Source of the DNA: CAWCHZ01 sp963795555
Lineage (GTDB): Bacteria; Actinomycetota; Thermoleophilia; Solirubrobacterales; Solirubrobacteraceae
Length of the DNA stretch: 64,000 nucleotides
Reading direction: 5' to 3'
Assembly (NCBI GenBank): GCA_963795555.1
Contig: CAWCHZ010000002.1
Coordinates: 1,984,001 to 2,048,000 of the forward strand
Part shown: one piece after another, positions 16,206 through 24,300 of the stretch
Layout of the letters: the number at the start of each line of letters is the position of its first letter
Position numbering within the stretch: the stretch's first letter is position 1
Notes under the pieces: model-generated
What the model was told of the DNA's origin: nothing
The model's database searches: none
Seen by the model: only the letters and a program-made list of their open reading frames with translations
Position numbers and translations under genes: made by a program

Positions 16206-17549
16206 TTAGGCGGCGCCCACGGTGTTCGCGGCCGCGCCCACGGTGTTCGCGGCGTCGATCACGAGCCCTGCAATGGCGCGTCGAAACCGTTCGGGCCCGA
16301 AGCGCGCGGCGTTCTCGCGCAGCGCCGCGTCATCGAAGCTCAACTGCTCGAACGCGAGGATCGCCTGGCAGAGCCCGTCTACCGTCGGGTCATCGTAGAG
16401 CACGCCCGTCCGGCCATCAATCACGGTCTCGCGTGCGCCACCGACGCCATAGGCGATCACGGGGGTGCCGGCGGCCTGCGCCTCCACCGGAACCATCCCG
16501 AAGTCCTCCTCGCCGGGGAACAGCAGCGCGCGGGCACCGGCGAGCAGCTCGATGGCCGTGTCGTCGTCGACGTAGCCGAGCAGCTCGGTGTTCGGGCCCG
16601 CGACGGCGCGCACGGCGTCGAGCCCGCGACCCTCGCCGGCGACCTTGATCGGTCGCCCGAGGCGCTCGCAGGCCGCCACCGCGGCGTCGACGCGCTTGTA
16701 TGGCACGACGCGGCCCAGCGCGAGGTAGTAGTCCTGCGGGTCGCGACGCCTGCCCAGCAGTGGGGCGACATCGATCGGCGGGTGCACGACATCGGCCTCG
16801 CGCCCGTAGTAGCGCGCGATCCGCGCCGCGACGTGATGGGAGTTGGCGATGAAGCGGTCGGGCCGCTGGGCGGCGACGAGGTCGGTGCGGCGCAGGTGCG
16901 CAGCGACCGCGGGCAGCAGTGCGCGTGACAGCGTCCCCAGCGACTCCCCGCCGAGAAAGCCCGGCTCCCAGGCGTAGCGCATTGGCGTGTGGCAGTAGCA
17001 GACGTGCGGCGTGCCCGCTGCGGTGCGCACGTTCTTGGCGCAGGCGTGGTTGCTTGAGATCACGAGGTCGAAGCCGCTGAGGTCGAAGGACTCGAACGCT
17101 GCGTTCATCATCGGCAGCAGGCGCGGATAAGCTGAGCGCGCGCCGGGAATTCGGTCCAGGAACGAGACGTGCACGGGTCGCGAGGTGATCGCCGGTGGCC
17201 ACGGGGCCGGGTCGTAGATCGAGGTGAAGATCTCGGCCTGCGGGAACAGCTCGAGCAGTGCCATCACGACCTTCTCGGAGCCCCCGGGGATCGTCAGCCA
17301 CTCATGGCTGATCGCCACGCGCGGGAAGCGCTGGCGCAGCTCGGCAACGCTCGGCACGGCGCCGGCGGCGGCGCTGGCGCCGTTTGAGGCGTGGGTCACA
17401 GCGCGCGCGTTGGAGGGGTGACCCGCGTCGCCGGCGGCGCCGTTGACCGTGCCAGTGGCCGCGTGGTTTACGGCGCCGTTGACCGCCACGGCGCCGTTGG
17501 CCACACCGGCGCCGTTGGTCGCCGCGCTGGCCGCGTCGTCTGCGGGCAC
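16206..17549 (-). CDS. GT4-type glycosyltransferase with repetitive N-terminus
   Basis: The catalytic part (about residue 75 to 430) has SHEWLTIPGGSEKVV at the acceptor side. ALGRVVPYKRVDAAVAACERL opens the donor domain, which also holds GEEDFGMVPVEAQAAGTPVIA; all are typical of WbaZ-like mannosyl/rhamnosyl transferases. The first 60 residues are low complexity with repeated NGA units. The C-terminus carries a duplicated AANTVGA. The first classical start is GTG 17549, but the same frame is open and well coded up to a CTG at 17663 that overlaps the upstream stop (CTGA), so the true start may be there. Confidence 0.8.
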   Translation of the reverse strand: MPADDAASAATNGAGVANGAVAVNGAVNHAATGTVNGAAGDAGHPSNARAVTHASNGASAAAGAVPSVAELRQRFPRVAISHEWLTIPGGSEKVVMALLELFPQAEIFTSIYDPAPWPPAITSRPVHVSFLDRIPGARSAYPRLLPMMNAAFESFDLSGFDLVISSNHACAKNVRTAAGTPHVCYCHTPMRYAWEPGFLGGESLGTLSRALLPAVAAHLRRTDLVAAQRPDRFIANSHHVAARIARYYGREADVVHPPIDVAPLLGRRRDPQDYYLALGRVVPYKRVDAAVAACERLGRPIKVAGEGRGLDAVRAVAGPNTELLGYVDDDTAIELLAGARALLFPGEEDFGMVPVEAQAAGTPVIAYGVGGARETVIDGRTGVLYDDPTVDGLCQAILAFEQLSFDDAALRENAARFGPERFRRAIAGLVIDAANTVGAAANTVGAA

Positions 17550-17659
17550 GCAACGCGCCAGGCTGCCGAGCAGCGTGGCACGCGAGCGGGCGGCGGCGCC
17601 GCGCAGGCCGTCGGCGAGGAGGGGGTCGGTGGGGGTGACGATGGGCGGTCTCGCGGGGG

Positions 17660-18886
17660 TCAGAAGGAGAAGCGGATCGGTGGTTGGCGGCGCCCACGTG
17701 CGGCGTGCGCCACGGAGGGGGCGGCGAACCAGCTGCCGACGACGAAGCGCATGACCGGACCGAAGGAGATTGCGGCTGGCGCGCCGACGAAGTGCAGTCC
17801 GGCGAGCGAGGACTCCAGGCCCGGCCGCAGCACAGGGTAGCCACCCTTGACGGCAAGCCGCGCCAGCAGCTCTTGGCCGATGAAGGGATAGCGCGCGACA
17901 TCGATCTCGTAGCCGGTCCCCAGCAGGACATGATCGACGTCGCGCTGGCTGCCGTCGTCGAGGCTCAGCCGGACGCCGCCGTTGCGCGCCTCACCCGTCA
18001 CCACGCTGCGCGAGGTCGTGATCGACACGCTCTCCATGCGCGAGCGCAGCCAGTCGGCGCCCGCGGGGCGCGTGCACTTGTAGGCGATCGATGGCTGTCG
18101 GCTGAGCGGCATGCGCCGGAAGACGTCGGGGGCGGCGGTGATCCAGCCGGACGCCCGACCGCCGACATCGGTGGGGGCCAGCGGGATCGGCGGAAAGCCC
18201 TTGGAGAAGCGTCCGCGGCCGGTGAGCCAGCGGATCGCCGGCGTGCGGGCGATCACCTCGACCTTGGCGCCGGCCTCGTGCAGCAGCGCCGCTGACTCAA
18301 GCGCGCTCTGGCCGGCGCCGATCACCGCGACCCGGGAGTCCGCGAAGCGTCCCAGCTCGCGGTGCTCGCAGCTGTGGCTGACGAGCTCGGCCGGCAGATC
18401 GCGCAGCGGCGCGGGGCGGGCGGCGAAGGGCGCCAGCCCCGTGGCCACCACGACGCGCTGGGCGGTCAGCCGCTCGCCGTCAGCGAGCGTCAGCGCAAGG
18501 CCGCCCGGGGCCTGCTCCAGCTGCGTCACGCGGCGACGGTCGACGTCAGGTGCCACGCGCTCGGCGAACCAGTGTCCGTAGTCGAGGAACTCCTGCAGCG
18601 TCAGCGGCGTCGACAGCGCCGCGCCGCGCTCGCGGGCGTAGTGGTCGAGCGTCAGCAGGCGTTGCGGGTCGGAGATGCTCGAGGCGCGCTTGGACGAGCG
18701 CAGCAGCATGCCGACCGGCATCTGCTGGTGCCAGAACTCCATCGGCTCGCCCAGCACGCGCGTGTGCACGCCGGCGGCACGGAGGTGGGCAACGGTCGCA
18801 AGTCCGTAGGGGCCGGCGCCGATCACCACGACCGCGCAGTCGGGTCGCATGCTGGCGCCGGTCATCGACATCTGGGAGCTGGTCAT
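17660..18886 (-). CDS. FAD-dependent monooxygenase-like oxidoreductase
   Basis: A flavoprotein of 408 aa from the flavin monooxygenase/N-hydroxylase superfamily. VVVIGAGPYGLATVAHL is the FAD-binding GxGxxG. VAVIGAGQSALESAALL is the NADPH-binding GxGxxA-like motif, and HVLLGTGYEID is the late ATG-type motif. It would oxidise a small substrate or an amine with NADPH and O2. ATG 18886 gives an ATGA overlap with the ATP-grasp gene upstream; several Met codons follow within 13 residues. Its place inside a glycan operon is unusual and suggests tailoring of a sugar substituent or of a precursor amino acid. Confidence 0.83.
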   Translation of the reverse strand: MTSSQMSMTGASMRPDCAVVVIGAGPYGLATVAHLRAAGVHTRVLGEPMEFWHQQMPVGMLLRSSKRASSISDPQRLLTLDHYARERGAALSTPLTLQEFLDYGHWFAERVAPDVDRRRVTQLEQAPGGLALTLADGERLTAQRVVVATGLAPFAARPAPLRDLPAELVSHSCEHRELGRFADSRVAVIGAGQSALESAALLHEAGAKVEVIARTPAIRWLTGRGRFSKGFPPIPLAPTDVGGRASGWITAAPDVFRRMPLSRQPSIAYKCTRPAGADWLRSRMESVSITTSRSVVTGEARNGGVRLSLDDGSQRDVDHVLLGTGYEIDVARYPFIGQELLARLAVKGGYPVLRPGLESSLAGLHFVGAPAAISFGPVMRFVVGSWFAAPSVAHAARGRRQPPIRFSF

Positions 18887-20094
18887 CGACGGGCCTTGTT
18901 TGGGGTGGAACGGGTATCGCTCAGGCGGCCGCGACGGCTGCCAAGCCTGCGGCCGACGAGCTGCAGCACGCGGGCCAGCAGCGGCGCCGGGTCCGCGAGC
19001 TGGAAGTGCGGGTGCACGACGCCGCGCCGCGGCCTTGCCGTGGCCGTTGCGGCGCGATAGTGCCCGCGACGCAACTGCCAGACGAGGTGACGCAAGTCGG
19101 CATCTTCCCAACGATACAGACGGCCCGGACGGGCTCGAACCACACCCTTGCGCCGGAGCGCGTCTTGGTCCGCCAGCAGCCAGTCGCACCAGATCGCCGT
19201 CAGCGATGCGCCGGCGGCGCCGGCGAGCGCCATCGAGCCATAGGGTCGGGGGTTGAAGTCGAAGGGCACGAAGCGCCCATCGGCCGTGCGCATCAGCTCG
19301 ACTTCGAAGAGCCCCTCCCAGCCGAGATTGGCGACCAGGCGCTCGACGTCACGCTCGAGCTCGGGCGGCAGGGCGACGGTTTCGCTGAAGGCGGCATTGC
19401 CGGCGTGCGGTGGCCAGGTACGCCGGTAGCGCGAGAGCGCTACGGCGATCAACCGCCCGTCCGCGGCCACGCCGCCGAAGGAGTGGGGCTCTCCCTGCAA
19501 CATCTGTTGCACGAGGAACTCCTCGCCGTTGGCGGGGATGGCCGCGGCCAACGCGCGCTCGTCCGCGACCGCGATGCTGTCGGCGTCGGGCTGGATCGTG
19601 TCGCCGACGACGCGGACGGTCGCCGGGGCCTTGACCAGTGCCGGCAGCCCGAGATCGCGCGCGGCGGCGAGCGCCTCGGGCAGCGAGCGGCAGCGCACCG
19701 CCGCCGCGCCTGCCAGGTCGGTGCCAGCGGTCGCCGCGGCGAGCGCGTCGCGCTGCAGGCAGCGCTCCACAACCTCGTGGGGTGGGAGCCCCAGGCGCGT
19801 CAGCTGCTCCAGCCGCGCGCGGCCGCGCGAGATCGCCAGCAGCGAGGTGTCCGTGCCGACGATCAAGGTCGCGTAGCTGCGGCGTGCGAGCAGCGCGGAC
19901 AGGTCGTCGATGAACCGCGCCGCGTCGATGCGTGGGCTGGTTGCGCGCAGACGCTCGGCACAGCTGCGCGACCAGTGGCTGGCGGCGGGCGAGCTCGACG
20001 CCACCACGCCGACCGCATAGCCCGCGCCGGCGAGGCTGCGACAGGCGGCCAGGACCGCACGATCCTCGCCGTCGGTGATCATCACGCGCGTCAC
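18883..20094 (-). CDS. ATP-grasp carboxylate ligase-like protein
   Basis: An ATP-grasp fold protein of 403 aa related to carbamoyl-phosphate-synthase-like ligases. The N-terminal pre-ATP-grasp domain begins VMITDGEDRAVLAACRSLAGAGYAV. The ATP-binding part includes LPALVKAP, EEFLVQQMLQGE and the metal-binding GLFEVELMRTADGRFVPFDFNPRPYGS. It probably couples a carboxylate to an amine or thiol using ATP. It overlaps its neighbours by 4 nt on both sides, so it belongs to the glycosyltransferase operon. With the adjoining monooxygenase it may install an amino-acid-like or acyl substituent. The substrate is unknown. Confidence 0.82.
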   Translation of the reverse strand: MTRVMITDGEDRAVLAACRSLAGAGYAVGVVASSSPAASHWSRSCAERLRATSPRIDAARFIDDLSALLARRSYATLIVGTDTSLLAISRGRARLEQLTRLGLPPHEVVERCLQRDALAAATAGTDLAGAAAVRCRSLPEALAAARDLGLPALVKAPATVRVVGDTIQPDADSIAVADERALAAAIPANGEEFLVQQMLQGEPHSFGGVAADGRLIAVALSRYRRTWPPHAGNAAFSETVALPPELERDVERLVANLGWEGLFEVELMRTADGRFVPFDFNPRPYGSMALAGAAGASLTAIWCDWLLADQDALRRKGVVRARPGRLYRWEDADLRHLVWQLRRGHYRAATATARPRRGVVHPHFQLADPAPLLARVLQLVGRRLGSRRGRLSDTRSTPNKARR

Positions 20095-21323
20095 GGAGCG
20101 ACCCCCGCGGCGGGCGTCCCTGCGGCGGCCTCAGCGGGCGTCCCCGCGGCGGGCATCCCTGTGGCGGGCTCAGCGGGCGCTCCCCCGCGCAGGAAGCTCG
20201 CGACACGCTCGCACTCCGACTCGAGCGTGTGGCGCCGCGCGAGTGCCAGGCCACCGTCGATCAGCCGCTCGCGCAGCTGGGAGTCGGCGGCGATCGCGCG
20301 CGCCGCGCGGATCGCCCCGCGCACATCGCCAGGCTCGATCAGCACGGCGGCATCGCCGACGGCGGCGGGGATCCCGCCCACCGCACTGGCGATCACCGGC
20401 AGCCCGGCGGCGAAGGCCTCGAAGAGGACCTGCGGCAGGCCCTCGGTGCTCGACAGGTGAAGCAGCACGTGACAGGCGCGATAGCGCGCGCCGAGCGCGG
20501 GCAGCGGGAGGTAGCCCAGCAGCTCGGCGCGCTCGGCGATGCCGCGCTGGGTCAGGCGGGCGGCGAGCGCGTCGCGCAGCGGACCCTCGCCGGCGACCTG
20601 CAGTCGCCAGCGTCCCGGCTCGGCGGTCGCGAGCTCGGCGAGCACCTCGGCGAGCGCGAGCGGATCCTTCTCGGCATCGAGGCGACCGACGCTGAGCAGC
20701 GTGAGCTCGCCGTCGTAGTCGCGCTCCCGGGCGACCGCCGGTGAGACGATCGCGGTCGCCTCGACGAGTGAGACGGTCAGCTCCAGCAGCCGTCGCGCGT
20801 GGCGATAGTGGTGGGCCAGCTCGGGACCGACGACGATCACGTCGCAGCGGCGCGCGAGCAGCCGAAAGATCGCTTCGAGCGCCCAGGTGACGGCGATCAC
20901 GCCGTAGCGTCCCGGATGGCGCAGCGCGACGTAGCGCGGCATGTCCTGGCGCACGCCGAGCACGACCCGGCGCCCCCGCAACCGAGCGAGCGCCACGAAC
21001 AGCACGGCGAGCGGGTAGGGGCCGAGCAGCCAGGCGCAGTCCACGTCGTCGAGCGCACGCCAGAAGCGGCGCAACGACCCGGCCGTCGCGCGGATCACGG
21101 CGCGCGCGTTGGCGCCCGAGTCGTAGTGGGGCAGGCCAACCAGCTCGACCGCGTCGGGCAGACGGTAGTGCCAGCGTCCCGGCCGCGGCTCGACGCGGCC
21201 CACCAACACCATGCCGTCGAGCACCGCGGCGAGCCGGGCGAGAAACAGCGCGAAGGCTCGTCCCGCATAGAGGGCATCGCCATCGCGGCGGTAGACGTAG
21301 TCGGTGTAGACGGCGACTCGCAC
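20091..21323 (-). CDS. GT4-type glycosyltransferase
   Basis: A GT-B glycosyltransferase of 410 aa. The donor domain begins ELTLLSVGRLDAEKDPLALAEVL and has STEGLPQVLFEAFAAGLPVIASAVGGIP. The last 30 residues are a low-complexity Pro/Ala/Gly/Thr tail with near-repeats (ATGMPAAGTPAEAAAGTPAAG). The GTG start at 21323 is preceded by an in-frame ATG at 21347 that is closed by a stop. The bases after that ATG resemble the real start (CAGTCGCCG versus GAGTCGCCG), so the start region seems partly duplicated. Confidence 0.82.
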   Translation of the reverse strand: MRVAVYTDYVYRRDGDALYAGRAFALFLARLAAVLDGMVLVGRVEPRPGRWHYRLPDAVELVGLPHYDSGANARAVIRATAGSLRRFWRALDDVDCAWLLGPYPLAVLFVALARLRGRRVVLGVRQDMPRYVALRHPGRYGVIAVTWALEAIFRLLARRCDVIVVGPELAHHYRHARRLLELTVSLVEATAIVSPAVARERDYDGELTLLSVGRLDAEKDPLALAEVLAELATAEPGRWRLQVAGEGPLRDALAARLTQRGIAERAELLGYLPLPALGARYRACHVLLHLSSTEGLPQVLFEAFAAGLPVIASAVGGIPAAVGDAAVLIEPGDVRGAIRAARAIAADSQLRERLIDGGLALARRHTLESECERVASFLRGGAPAEPATGMPAAGTPAEAAAGTPAAGVAP

Positions 21324-21377
21324 TGAAGTTCAGTCGGCGACTGGCATCGAACGTCGGTCAGCGCTTGGCACCGCCGG

Positions 21378-22505
21378 TCAGCGATTGCGCAGCGCAGCAA
21401 AGCGATTGCGCAGTGCAGCCAGCAGCCCAGCCAGCCCGGTGACGTGGGCGAGCGGGGCCAGCGGGGGTCCGAAGCGCACCCATCCGGTGAGGTAGCCGAT
21501 CCCCCAGGAGAGGTGCATGGTGGTGTAGATCGCGGGCACGACGACGGCGTCGGCGCGCTCGCCGCGCGCGGCCGCGCGCCGTCCCGCCTCGCCCATCGTC
21601 AGCAGGTAGAGCGCCAGCCCGATGCGCGCCAGCCGGCGCAGTGGGCGCGGGGCGAGCAATGCGCCCAGCGCGGTCAGCGTGATGCCCGGCATCAGCAGGT
21701 GCGCGGGACGCGTGCTCTCCGGGTGCCGGCAGCTGGTCTTGGCGCGGTAGAAGCCGTAGCGTCGGTACTGCCTGCTCATCGCCCGCAGCGAGCGGCGCGG
21801 AACATAGCGCGCGCCCATTGCGGGCACCTGCACGATGCGCTGGGCCCGGGCGAGGAAGCGCGCGGCCAGCTCGGAGTCCTGGTTGATCGGCCAGCCCTCG
21901 TCCCAGCCGCCGTGCTCTAGCAGCGTCTCGCGCCGCCAGACGCCGGCGAAGACTCCGGTGCCCATCTCGCGCTCGGGCATGCTCTGCAGCGGTGCGTCAT
22001 CGAGCGCCCACTTGCCCGAGCCGCCGTTGCCCATCCACGAGCCGATCGCGATCGCCGTGCGACGTGACCAACGGTCGACGCCGAATGGGATGCTCGGGCC
22101 GACGACCCAGGCGACGTCGCCGCGCTCGAGTCGCCGCACGCCCAGCGCGACGTAGTCGGGGGGATAGAAGGAGTGGGCGTCCATCCGCGCGATGTAGCGC
22201 CCGCGCGCGGCGTGCAGGCCGACGTTCAGCGCCGCCGCGGTGTGACGGCTGGGATTGGGCAGCACGCGGATGCGCGGGTCGTCGCGCGCCAGCTCGCGCA
22301 GGATCGGCACCGTGTCGTCACGCGAGCCGCCATCGATGAACAGGAACTCGAGCTGCCCGTCGAAGCGCTGCGCCTGCATCGCCGCGACGGTCGCGCGGAT
22401 GTCGAGCTGCTCGTCGAGGACCGGGATCAGCACGCTGATATCGATCGCGTCCAGCCGCCCGCGCGGCTGGTCGCTGAGCAGCGGGGGCTCGAGCGTCGTC
22501 GTCAT
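21378..22505 (-). CDS. GT2-family glycosyltransferase
   Basis: A GT-A fold enzyme: DISVLIPVLDEQLDIRATVAAM opens the domain. FLFIDGGSRDDTVPIL and YIARMDAHSFYPPDYV supply the DxD-type nucleotide-sugar and metal site. QDSELAARF carries the catalytic-base ED/QD-like motif. Two or three hydrophobic helices near the C-terminus suggest membrane anchoring, as in succinoglycan ExoA-like enzymes. ATG 22505 is chosen about 20 residues before the fold; an ATG at 22538 is an alternative. It starts the minus-strand operon that includes the ATP-grasp and monooxygenase genes. Confidence 0.83.
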   Translation of the reverse strand: MTTTLEPPLLSDQPRGRLDAIDISVLIPVLDEQLDIRATVAAMQAQRFDGQLEFLFIDGGSRDDTVPILRELARDDPRIRVLPNPSRHTAAALNVGLHAARGRYIARMDAHSFYPPDYVALGVRRLERGDVAWVVGPSIPFGVDRWSRRTAIAIGSWMGNGGSGKWALDDAPLQSMPEREMGTGVFAGVWRRETLLEHGGWDEGWPINQDSELAARFLARAQRIVQVPAMGARYVPRRSLRAMSRQYRRYGFYRAKTSCRHPESTRPAHLLMPGITLTALGALLAPRPLRRLARIGLALYLLTMGEAGRRAAARGERADAVVVPAIYTTMHLSWGIGYLTGWVRFGPPLAPLAHVTGLAGLLAALRNRFAALRNR

Positions 22506-22677
22506 GGAGCGCTTAGCGTAACCGCCGGAAACCAACATTCCGCTGCTATTTGGGCCGATTGCTACTAGAACATTCGTCCACCTCAATCGCCAGCCGCGGC
22601 GCGGCCCCGGGGAACAGTCGTCCAAGCAGGGCCCCTGGGCCTGGCGCTCAGACTCGCCTCGCTGTGATAATTGGCCG
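22506..22677. promoter_or_regulatory. Divergent promoter region
   Basis: This 172-nt gap separates the GT2 operon (minus) from the second Wzc-like operon (plus). On the plus strand an extended -10, TGTGATAAT (GATAAT at 22666-22671), lies 6 nt before the GTG at 22678. Transcription would therefore begin at or next to the start codon. The minus-strand promoter is not obvious; the sequence near 22540-22570 is relatively AT-rich. Confidence 0.5.
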
Positions 22678-24300
22678 GTGGCAGCGATCGAGAACGGCTC
22701 GGCGCGGACGGCCGAGTGGCTGAAGCCACGCGCTGAGCAGCAGGGTCTGCAGCGTTACCTGGCGACGATCCGCGAGCACATCCGCCTGATCGTCATCGCG
22801 GTCATCGTCACGACCGCCGCCGCCGCGGCATATGTGGAGCTGGCGACGCCCGTCTATCAGGCGCAGGCGCAGATGCTCGTCAGCACGCTGCCGAGCTCGG
22901 CGACCGGGTTGGTCGGCTTTGGCCTGATCGAGGCCTCCAGCGATCCCACCCGTGACGTCCAGACCGCCTCCACCTTCATCACCAACACCAGCGTCGCGGA
23001 CGGCGTCAAGCAGCTGCTCGCGGACCCGCGCAGCCCGCGCCAGCTGCTCAAGCAGGTGACGGCCATCCCGGTCGCGCAGAGCAACATCGTTGCGATCACC
23101 GCAAGCGCCAGCACGCCGGGCGGCGCGCAGCGGCTGGCCAACGCGTTCGCGCGAGCGACGGTGGAGGTGCGCACGCGCGAGCTCGACGCCCAGCTCGACT
23201 CCGCGATCGCCCAGCTCCAGGGCCAGCTCGCGAGCCTGCCGGCGACCGCGGCCAGCCAGCGCGACGCGATCGCGGCGCAGATCAGCGAGCTCGAGACGCT
23301 GCGGGCCGGGCCCGATCCGACGCTTCGCCTGCAACAGGCCGCCGACACGCCGACCAGCCCCAGCTCGCCCAAGCGCTCGCTGTCGCTCGCCGCGGGCGTG
23401 CTGATCGGACTGGTCCTCGGCGTCGGTGGCGCCTTCGCGCTGGAGATGCTCGATCCCCGCCTCAAGCGCGAGCAGCAGCTGCGTGAGCTGTTCGATCTGC
23501 CGATCCTCGCCCGCATTCCCAACGAGCCCGGCCACCGGCACGGAGCGCTGCTCCCGCAGCAGCTCTCGCATGCCACGGTCGAGGCCTACCGCACGCTGCG
23601 CGCGACGCTGTCGGCGTTTCCTCGGCGCAGCAGCTCCGGCGGGCGCGCGGACCGCGCGTTGGGCGGGCGCTCGATCCTGGTGACGGGCGGCTCACCGGCA
23701 GAGGGCAAGACCACCACCGCGATCAACCTGGCATCGTCGCTGGCGCTGGCCGGCAACAGCGTGATCCTGATCGAAGCCGACCTGCGCCGCCCGTCGATCG
23801 GGCGGGCGCTTGGCGTCAGCGCCGAGCACGGCACGCTCAACGTGCTGTTCGGCAGCGTCGAGCTGGAGGAGGCGTTGGTCAGCACCGAGCTCTACGGCCC
23901 GCGCCTGCGCCTGCTGCTGGCGCACTACACGAGCGGCACCGGCGGCTGGATGGCCGATCGCCTGCTGCCCGGCTCCCAGCAGCTGATCGCGCAGGCCCAG
24001 GAGGTCGCCGACTACGTGATCATCGACTCGCCGCCGCTGGCCGAGGTCATCGACGCGCTCGCGATGGCCCAGCAGGTCGATGACGTGCTGGTCATCGCGC
24101 GGCTCGGCCACAGCCGCCTGGCGAAGATCTCCGAGCTGGCCGAGCTGCTGGCCCGCCATGGCGTGCGCCCGGCCGGCTTCGCGCTCGTCGGCGCGCCGGT
24201 TGGCAGCGGCGAGGGCTATTACTACGGTCCCGGGCGGGGCCGGGCGCGGCGCGGGCAGCGCCGTGACGGTCGCTCGGGGCAGCGCGCGCCGGCGCGGTGA
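22678..24300 (+). CDS. Wzc-like polysaccharide co-polymerase with BY-kinase domain
   Basis: A second fused Wzz/BY-kinase (540 aa). TM1 lies at about 36-53 and TM2 at about 236-256. An alpha-helical extracytoplasmic segment (LDAQLDSAIAQLQGQLASL) lies between them. The kinase has Walker A GGSPAEGKT (337-345), Walker A' LIEADLRRP and Walker B YVIIDSPP. A tyrosine cluster GYYYG (513-517) is followed by a basic Gly/Arg tail. It should control chain length and export of a polymer, with the polymerase gene that overlaps it (GTGA). It is clearly diverged from the copy at 14,594, so two polymers or two export steps are likely. Confidence 0.87.
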   Translation: MAAIENGSARTAEWLKPRAEQQGLQRYLATIREHIRLIVIAVIVTTAAAAAYVELATPVYQAQAQMLVSTLPSSATGLVGFGLIEASSDPTRDVQTASTFITNTSVADGVKQLLADPRSPRQLLKQVTAIPVAQSNIVAITASASTPGGAQRLANAFARATVEVRTRELDAQLDSAIAQLQGQLASLPATAASQRDAIAAQISELETLRAGPDPTLRLQQAADTPTSPSSPKRSLSLAAGVLIGLVLGVGGAFALEMLDPRLKREQQLRELFDLPILARIPNEPGHRHGALLPQQLSHATVEAYRTLRATLSAFPRRSSSGGRADRALGGRSILVTGGSPAEGKTTTAINLASSLALAGNSVILIEADLRRPSIGRALGVSAEHGTLNVLFGSVELEEALVSTELYGPRLRLLLAHYTSGTGGWMADRLLPGSQQLIAQAQEVADYVIIDSPPLAEVIDALAMAQQVDDVLVIARLGHSRLAKISELAELLARHGVRPAGFALVGAPVGSGEGYYYGPGRGRARRGQRRDGRSGQRAPAR

